This document shows positions 31,544 through 36,481 of a DNA stretch of 36,481 bases, piece by piece (the first letter of the stretch is position 1; every line of letters begins with the position of its first letter). A program made the translations under genes and the position numbers. The stretch lies in NCBI RefSeq assembly GCF_001746915.1, contig NZ_MJGC01000080.1, forward strand, positions 1 to 36,481, in the 5' to 3' direction. The notes beneath the pieces are model-generated. The model saw only the letters and a program-made list of their open reading frames with translations. It was not told where the DNA came from and did no database searches. The stretch is from Desertifilum tharense IPPAS B-1220 (GTDB lineage Bacteria > Cyanobacteriota > Cyanobacteriia > Cyanobacteriales > Desertifilaceae).

Positions 31544-31900
31544 TTATAGCCTTGCAATCAGTTGAAAAATCAAACTGTTGATGACACTCAGCGCAATAGC
31601 TCCAATAACAGCGCTCCAAATTCCCCAGTTTAGCCGAAAACCGACGACAAGTTTAGCCGCTAGTCCAAAGGCGATGATATTGATAATGAAGGAGAATAAT
31701 CCAAAAAACAGACCAAACGTGAGCAGATTAGGAAGAGCAAAGAGAAGTTGCAAAACTCCATTGAGAATACCAAACACAGCAGCAGAAACTAATGCCTTCT
31801 TGAAGGTATCAATTTCTATTCCTAAAGGCAGCTTAGAAATAATGATTAAGCTAACGGTTGTGACAACCCAGGCAATTAACAGGCTAATAATTGGATTCAT
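31544..31900 (-). CDS. Small membrane protein of the phage holin family IV type (paralog 2)
   Basis: This 118-aa protein has four predicted hydrophobic helices. It shares with the protein at 21879-22238 the start (LIAWVVTTVSLIIIS), the LPLGIE motif and GILNGVLQLL, and ends without a charged tail. Family: Phage_holin_4_2 / YvlD-like, function unknown. The start ATG at 31900 has GAGGAG about eight bases upstream. It is not surrounded by phage genes, so lysis is unlikely. It faces lysC tail to tail across the 82-bp inverted repeat. Confidence 0.9.
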   Translation of the reverse strand: MNPIISLLIAWVVTTVSLIIISKLPLGIEIDTFKKALVSAAVFGILNGVLQLLFALPNLLTFGLFFGLFSFIINIIAFGLAAKLVVGFRLNWGIWSAVIGAIALSVINSLIFQLIARL

Positions 31901-32021
31901 GATTTAACTCCTCAAGGACCCTCTATCGAATACAAAAACAAGCAAGTATTTCTGTATTATTCATAGCCGTTTTTATTCAATTTTCTCTAAAAGAGACGCA
32001 CAATTTAAGATTTAGTTACAC

Positions 32022-33686
32022 TTAACTCGTCACCGAAAACTCGCCACCGACGAGGCGATGGAACACCTGATGGTTGCGAATGCGATCGAGATCGGGGTCC
32101 GTTTTTGCGATTTCTCGATAAGCGGAATTGAGTTTAATGGCGCGATGGAGATTCGTTAAAGACGCTTTAACCTCTCCTTGGTTAGCGTAACAAAACGCTT
32201 TGTTGTAGTAGGCGTTGGCGTGATCGGGCTTAATTTTGAGCGCCCGATCGAAAGATGCGATCGCCTCTGAGTATCGTCCCAGTTTGGCTAGGGTATAACC
32301 CCGATTATCCCAGGATTCGTACTTATTGGGCTGCAACTGGATGGCTTGCTCGTAAGACGCGACGGCTTCCCCATAGCGCTGCAACCGCTCTAATGTATTT
32401 CCTCGATTATTCCAGGCATCCGGCTTTTCCGGGAAAAATTGCAGCGATTTTTCATAACAGGCTAACGCCTCTTCGTACTGCTGCATTTCATAGAAGACAA
32501 AACCGCGAGCGTACCAAACCTCACCGTCTTCTGGCTTAATTTGCAGCGCCTGATCGTAGGAGTTCAGCGCCGCTTCATGACGCTTCAACTTCGCCAACGC
32601 ATTGCCGCGATTGTACCAAATTAAGGAATCATCCGTGCGGTAGTGAATAGCGCGATCGTAGGCAGCAACCGCCTCTTCTAGGCGCTGGCATTTCAGCAGA
32701 GCATTCCCTAAATTTAACCAAATCAGCGGGTCATCTTCTTTGAGTTCCACTGCTTTTTGATAGGATTGAATCGCCGCATCGAGTTGCTGTAGCTTCACAA
32801 ACGTTCCGCCGCGATTATTCCAAGCTTGGGGAAAGTCAGGCTTGAGTTGAATGGCCCGATCGTAAGATGCGATCGCCTCTCCATATTTCTGAAGCTTTGT
32901 CAGCGCTCCTCCCCGATTATTCCAGGCTTCCGGGAAATTCGGTTGAGTTTGGATGGCCTTATCGTAGAAATTAACCGCCTCTGGGTAGCGAGTCTCTAAA
33001 AATAGCACATCACCTTGCTTGAGATAATCGATCGCCGTCAGCGTAAATGCTTGGTGCGAAGTCGTCTGCGCCGGTGCAGGTTCGGGTGTAGCCGGTGCGC
33101 TTTGGGGTGCAGCCGCCTGAGTATTGGCAAACTGAGTTAAGCGCGGTAAAAACTCAGCCAGCTTTTGATAGATTTGATCTCTAGCAGCCTGCGTCTGATC
33201 GGCAACCTGTTTCATCTCGATCAGCGAATCCATCCGCGCTTGCTGAATCACCTGTTCGCTATAAACCACTCGTTCGTCAATGGTGGAGAGAACCCCTTCC
33301 GCTTGGGCGATCGCCTCTTGAATATGAGCAATAGCATCGGCTTGAAAACTTTCCAATTCCTGCTGATGGCGATCGGTCTGCTGGCGCAGCTTGTAAAATT
33401 GGAACCACAAAGAAGTCCCCGCCACCGCTAAAAATAAGCCAATAAACGCCACCAACAACGCATTTAACGAGAGCGCATGGCGTAACAAAATCCGATTAAC
33501 CCGATCTTCAATCTGATTGGCCAACGGTTCGCTTAATTCATTTTCAGCTAGAATTGGCGCTTGAGCAATCCAATTCTCTAGAGACTCCGGTGGAGAACTC
33601 GCGCTGACTAGGGGCAATGCTGTTACGCTGGTGCCTGAAACAAGCAGGGTAGAAAGCACCAGTGCAACCCGATTACTAATCTTCAT
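32022..33686 (-). CDS. Membrane-anchored TPR-repeat protein
   Basis: This 554-aa protein has an N-terminal signal-like segment (1-30), a membrane helix at about 71-98, a Gln/Glu/Ala-rich coiled coil (about 100-190) and an Ala/Pro linker. Nine consecutive 34-residue tetratricopeptide repeats follow (about 219-524), with the pattern AWNNRG..L.KL..Y.EAI.SYD.AI.L.P. The last part (DPDLDRIRNHQVFHRLVG) is a common end cap in such proteins. It probably serves as a protein-interaction scaffold at the membrane. AAAGG lies before the ATG at 33686. It lies 67 bp downstream of the pseudo-orthocaspase gene on the same strand and is probably cotranscribed. Confidence 0.92.
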   Translation of the reverse strand: MKISNRVALVLSTLLVSGTSVTALPLVSASSPPESLENWIAQAPILAENELSEPLANQIEDRVNRILLRHALSLNALLVAFIGLFLAVAGTSLWFQFYKLRQQTDRHQQELESFQADAIAHIQEAIAQAEGVLSTIDERVVYSEQVIQQARMDSLIEMKQVADQTQAARDQIYQKLAEFLPRLTQFANTQAAAPQSAPATPEPAPAQTTSHQAFTLTAIDYLKQGDVLFLETRYPEAVNFYDKAIQTQPNFPEAWNNRGGALTKLQKYGEAIASYDRAIQLKPDFPQAWNNRGGTFVKLQQLDAAIQSYQKAVELKEDDPLIWLNLGNALLKCQRLEEAVAAYDRAIHYRTDDSLIWYNRGNALAKLKRHEAALNSYDQALQIKPEDGEVWYARGFVFYEMQQYEEALACYEKSLQFFPEKPDAWNNRGNTLERLQRYGEAVASYEQAIQLQPNKYESWDNRGYTLAKLGRYSEAIASFDRALKIKPDHANAYYNKAFCYANQGEVKASLTNLHRAIKLNSAYREIAKTDPDLDRIRNHQVFHRLVGGEFSVTS

Positions 33687-33753
33687 CTAGGAACCTTTTG
33701 CTGAGATAGCCTATGGTTAAAGAGTAGCCGAAACTTTGAGGAAGTGGATGGGT

Positions 33754-36048
33754 TTAAACCACGCGGTAGATAAAGCGTAACGTTGCCCAAGCCTGGGTAT
33801 CCAACGCATAGGCATCGGCTGAGGTGGCGAGCGTTGGCGAACGCTTTTCGCTGGCATCCTGTAAATCTTGTAGCACGCACTGCGCCACTTCTAGAGGATT
33901 GAGCAAGGTTCCGGCTGATTTATCTTCGCCTGTTGTGGAAGACTTGGCAATTTTCAGCGTATCGAGCGTATTTCCAAAGGGTGCGATACTGAAAATTAAC
34001 AGCGTTTCCGCTAAACCCGTTGGACCTGCGATCGCCCATTCCACTGAGTTCAGCGCTTGGGGAATCGTTAAAGACCCTCCACTAGGAATCACCTCTTGTT
34101 TAAAGATGGCAGATTTCCCCTCCTCGTTGGTATCGAGGGAACTGGCTGACTTTTGCACCGACTGAAGGGGCGAGATAGCGACGCTAGAAGGTCGAGAGAT
34201 ACTAATGATGCTGCCCGTATCATCTAACCCAAACAGTAAGAAGTATATCGGGAACGCTTCTTGATTGTCTAAACGATAGCGAATGCGACTGCCAATCGAC
34301 AGCGATAGCATTTCATTGTCTAAACTTTCCCGCAGCGGCCGATCGGGGTTTTGGGTGCGAATCGGTTGGCGCTGGATTAAAATCTGTTCTCTAGGGGCTG
34401 CCATTTCTAAAACGGCTTTAACCCGCAAGCGAGACGATCCCAGATTATCCGTTTGGCGCAATAATTTAGCAGCCCTCAGCGCTTCGAGTTGGGGAACAAT
34501 TCGTCGCACTGCGGTTTTCACAGCTTCCTCTTTTTCACCAATGGTATTGGCAATTAAGACTTGACTGGGAGAAAATAGCCCATAGCTGCCTTCTGATTTG
34601 GCTGAAGTCGCTGCAATTTTAACGAGATCGGCTTCTTTAACTTTGCTAAATAAACAGTCCGCCGGTTGGACAGATTCACCCGTAACGGTTGTAGAAACAT
34701 GGGGAATGCTGGCAAAGGCGCTGGTGGCATCAACCCGTTCAATCCGTTCTAATTCGGTACTAATGGCCACCGTTAAAGACTGGTGGCGCGGAACCATACG
34801 AACTGATTCTTGTACCAGTTGCCCTGGCTGTAAAGCAAAGGGTTCTGTCGTTTCAGAATTTCGCAATTTAGCTTTGACGGTTAAGCCTTCGCGGGAACGA
34901 ATTTGCAGTTCAACAGGTTGAGCATCTTCCACCGTTTGAGCAACGGTCAGAATGGAATTGACCCCATAGGCTTCAATGGTACTCGCAGGCAGCCCGCCGA
35001 GCCACAGTTGAGCCGTTTTACCATCTTCTTCAACCGCCGCGATCGCCCCTTCCGCGCCCCAGGGGGCATTCGGTGCCAGATAATAGACGGGGAGCGATCG
35101 CACGCTCGCATCTTGGCCGGCTAAACTGGGGAGCTGATGAGGTCCTGCCAGTTGTTCGACAACGCCCGTCGCCCGACTGAGGCTGATATGCAGCGTTGTC
35201 GCAGGGGTTGCCGTCCACAGGTACTGGGTTAAAGCATAGGTAAATAAGCCCGCGCTAAAGCCATTCCACTGGGCTTCTAGGGCCTTTTCTCCCCAGGATA
35301 GGGGACTGCTAGAAGAGGTCAATGCTGCCGAACTGGCGGCGGCTAAAACCACGCCAGGTAATGGCCCAGAACGCTCTTGAGCTTGACGTTTAGAAGAAAC
35401 TGTCCGAACTTCTGAAAGCAATTGTGCCGCAAAATCCGATTCTACTTCGCGGTCTAAAACTAGAGAAGGACTCTTGAGCGACCGAATTTTTAAATTCCCA
35501 ATTACGCCATTACCCGTATCCACATAACTGGTATCGAGTACCGCCGTTACGCGATCGGTTGAGAGCGATCGCCACAGCAGTTGTAAAGTCTGCTCTAAGA
35601 GATCGTTGACCGTTCCCTGAGCATTATCTATGGGAACGAGCGTATTCTGCACGACATTTGCCGTTTCACCCATCTTCACGCGCCGCCCAAAGCCGCTAAA
35701 GTGAAAAACGATGGTATCTCCCGAACCCGCTTGGGCGCTGAGATGATGCACAAACGCCTCAACAATCTTTTGGCGCGTCGCGTCTCGATCGGTCAGCACC
35801 AGAATATCAGACGGATTAAATCCAAAGCGATGAATCAGTAATTCTCGCTGCAATTCCACATCAGTGACACAACCATTCAGGGCTGTATCGGCATACTGGT
35901 TAATGCCCACCAGCAAGGCTAATTTCCGCGAAGTCGGTTGGGCTAAAGCTTGAGCATAGCGATCGCCCAGACAGGTCAACCCAGCTTGAAGAGCGCCCAT
36001 TGCTGTTGTCATCCAGCCAACCCGTTGCAAAAAATCCCGCCGCTTCAT
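33754..36048 (-). CDS. Pseudo-orthocaspase (caspase-fold protein without catalytic dyad)
   Basis: This 764-aa exported protein has a twin-arginine signal (MKRRDFLQRVGWMTTAMGALQ). Residues about 41-330 form a caspase/metacaspase-like p20 region: ALLVGINQY, LNGCVTDVELQRELL, FGF...ILVLTDRDATR. The canonical SGHG with catalytic His is FSGFGRR here (Phe120). The canonical DSCHSG with catalytic Cys is LDTSYVDTG (Ser174, Tyr175). Both catalytic residues are therefore replaced and proteolysis is unlikely. Such pseudo-orthocaspases are known from cyanobacteria. The C-terminal 430 residues are beta-rich (DUF4384-like: IGSRIRYRLDNQEAFPIYFLLFG is in that style). It is followed by the TPR gene after 67 bp. 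Confidence 0.9.
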   Translation of the reverse strand: MKRRDFLQRVGWMTTAMGALQAGLTCLGDRYAQALAQPTSRKLALLVGINQYADTALNGCVTDVELQRELLIHRFGFNPSDILVLTDRDATRQKIVEAFVHHLSAQAGSGDTIVFHFSGFGRRVKMGETANVVQNTLVPIDNAQGTVNDLLEQTLQLLWRSLSTDRVTAVLDTSYVDTGNGVIGNLKIRSLKSPSLVLDREVESDFAAQLLSEVRTVSSKRQAQERSGPLPGVVLAAASSAALTSSSSPLSWGEKALEAQWNGFSAGLFTYALTQYLWTATPATTLHISLSRATGVVEQLAGPHQLPSLAGQDASVRSLPVYYLAPNAPWGAEGAIAAVEEDGKTAQLWLGGLPASTIEAYGVNSILTVAQTVEDAQPVELQIRSREGLTVKAKLRNSETTEPFALQPGQLVQESVRMVPRHQSLTVAISTELERIERVDATSAFASIPHVSTTVTGESVQPADCLFSKVKEADLVKIAATSAKSEGSYGLFSPSQVLIANTIGEKEEAVKTAVRRIVPQLEALRAAKLLRQTDNLGSSRLRVKAVLEMAAPREQILIQRQPIRTQNPDRPLRESLDNEMLSLSIGSRIRYRLDNQEAFPIYFLLFGLDDTGSIISISRPSSVAISPLQSVQKSASSLDTNEEGKSAIFKQEVIPSGGSLTIPQALNSVEWAIAGPTGLAETLLIFSIAPFGNTLDTLKIAKSSTTGEDKSAGTLLNPLEVAQCVLQDLQDASEKRSPTLATSADAYALDTQAWATLRFIYRVV

Positions 36049-36114
36049 ATCCGGTATTAGCTATTGGCCTATTAGCTACAGCCTATCAGTTTTTGGCAAT
36101 CGCGGGAGATGCTG

Positions 36115-36225
36115 AGTTGAGTTCCGAGTTCCGAGTTCCGAGTTCCGAGTGGGGAAAAGAGTGCTGAGTAGAAAGTGCTGAGTGCTGAGTGGGGAAGAGG
36201 GTGGGGGGATGGGGAGATGGGGGGA
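36115..36225. repeat. Heptanucleotide tandem repeats
   Basis: Four exact copies of GAGTTCC in a row (36119-36146) are followed by several GTGCTGA copies, then G-rich GGGGATG/GGGAGAT units. It belongs to the same class as 8400-8632. It lies upstream of the pseudo-orthocaspase gene. A 67-codon open frame across it is not a gene. Confidence 0.8.
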
Positions 36226-36334
36226 AAAGAGTGTTGTTGTACGGTTCTTGGTGCGTATCCGCGTGCTGAATGGGTTCAATAGTGCTGAGGAGGTATCTAG
36301 AACAATAGCTGGTTAACCCTCATTCCCAATCCCC

Positions 36335-36481
36335 CTTCTTACCCCAACCCTCAACTCCCAACTCCCAATTCCCTTCTTCCCCCAACCCCCAACTCCCAAC
36401 TCCTAACTCCCTTCTTCCCCCAACCCCCAACTCCTAACTCCCAACTCCCTTCTTCCCCCAACCCCCAACTCCTAACTCCCA
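36335..36481. repeat. Heptanucleotide tandem repeats (continues past window end)
   Basis: Units CAACTCC, CCCAACC and TAACTCC with CTTCTTCC spacers repeat to the window edge. They are the reverse complement of the units at 8400-8520, so related arrays lie in opposite orientation 28 kb apart. The array is cut by the end of the window. Confidence 0.8.

Noticed and set aside
33754..36048. Active metacaspase
   Set aside because: The catalytic His and Cys positions hold Phe120 and Ser174, so protease activity is not expected.
36076..36279. A 67-codon minus-strand open frame
   Set aside because: It is a translation of the heptad repeats (PPPSSPLSTQ...) and has no coding features.

Overview
The window looks like chromosomal DNA of a cyanobacterium. 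The evidence is the very frequent HIP1 octamer GCGATCGC in and between genes, a tmRNA encoding the tag ANNIVPFARKAAPVAA, a Cph1-type phytochrome kinase, an LL-diaminopimelate aminotransferase of cyanobacterial length, a four-ACT aspartate kinase, a pseudo-orthocaspase, and heptanucleotide short tandem repeats of the kind known from filamentous cyanobacteria. I cannot name the genus. The region is mostly core and conserved genes. I see no prophage, intact insertion sequence or CRISPR array.

Layout. 1-2.3 kb: the tail of a response regulator converging on a two-gene ABC-2 exporter operon (ATPase then permease, minus strand), then a stand-alone Nif11-domain gene. 2.3-5.9 kb: rpsU behind a structured leader, then on the minus strand a DUF697-type GTPase and a 427-aa protein I do not recognise. 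5.9-9.5 kb: murF, a secreted protein with regularly spaced cysteines, a block of heptad repeats, and a membrane protein with pentapeptide repeats. 9.6-15.4 kb (minus): a glycoside phosphorylase fused to beta-phosphoglucomutase, and a phytochrome histidine kinase. 15.7-18.2 kb (plus): aroC, a metallo-beta-lactamase-fold hydrolase, and mgsA. 18.2-23.5 kb: small conserved proteins, a lipoprotein behind a hairpin-rich region with a CRP-like site, an ExbB/ExbD pair, a small holin-like membrane protein and an orphan C5 cytosine methyltransferase. 23.6-26.3 kb: a frameshifted coiled-coil gene, a perfect 26-bp palindrome, an unusual pyruvate-kinase-like protein, and tRNA-Lys(CUU) with its own promoter and terminator. 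26.4-31.3 kb: dapL, three small genes, ssrA and lysC. 31.3-36.5 kb (minus): an 82-bp inverted repeat, a second holin-like paralog, a TPR membrane protein downstream of a Tat-type pseudo-orthocaspase, and more heptad repeats at the window end.

Functional links. dapL and lysC belong to the lysine/diaminopimelate route that feeds peptidoglycan, where murF also acts. aroC supplies chorismate. The phosphorylase-phosphoglucomutase fusion, mgsA and the pyruvate-kinase-like protein touch glucose and triose metabolism. ExbB/ExbD would energise outer-membrane transport.

The most interesting points are: a pseudo-orthocaspase lacking both catalytic residues; an 11-nt exact complement of the Yfr1 sRNA core over the ribosome binding site of the Cys-repeat secreted protein; a pyruvate-kinase-like enzyme with residues typical of K+-independent kinases and a recent in-frame 99-bp duplication; a structured rpsU leader with a motif that reminds me of IS200/IS605 right ends; and a solitary cytosine methyltransferase that may act on the HIP1 core.
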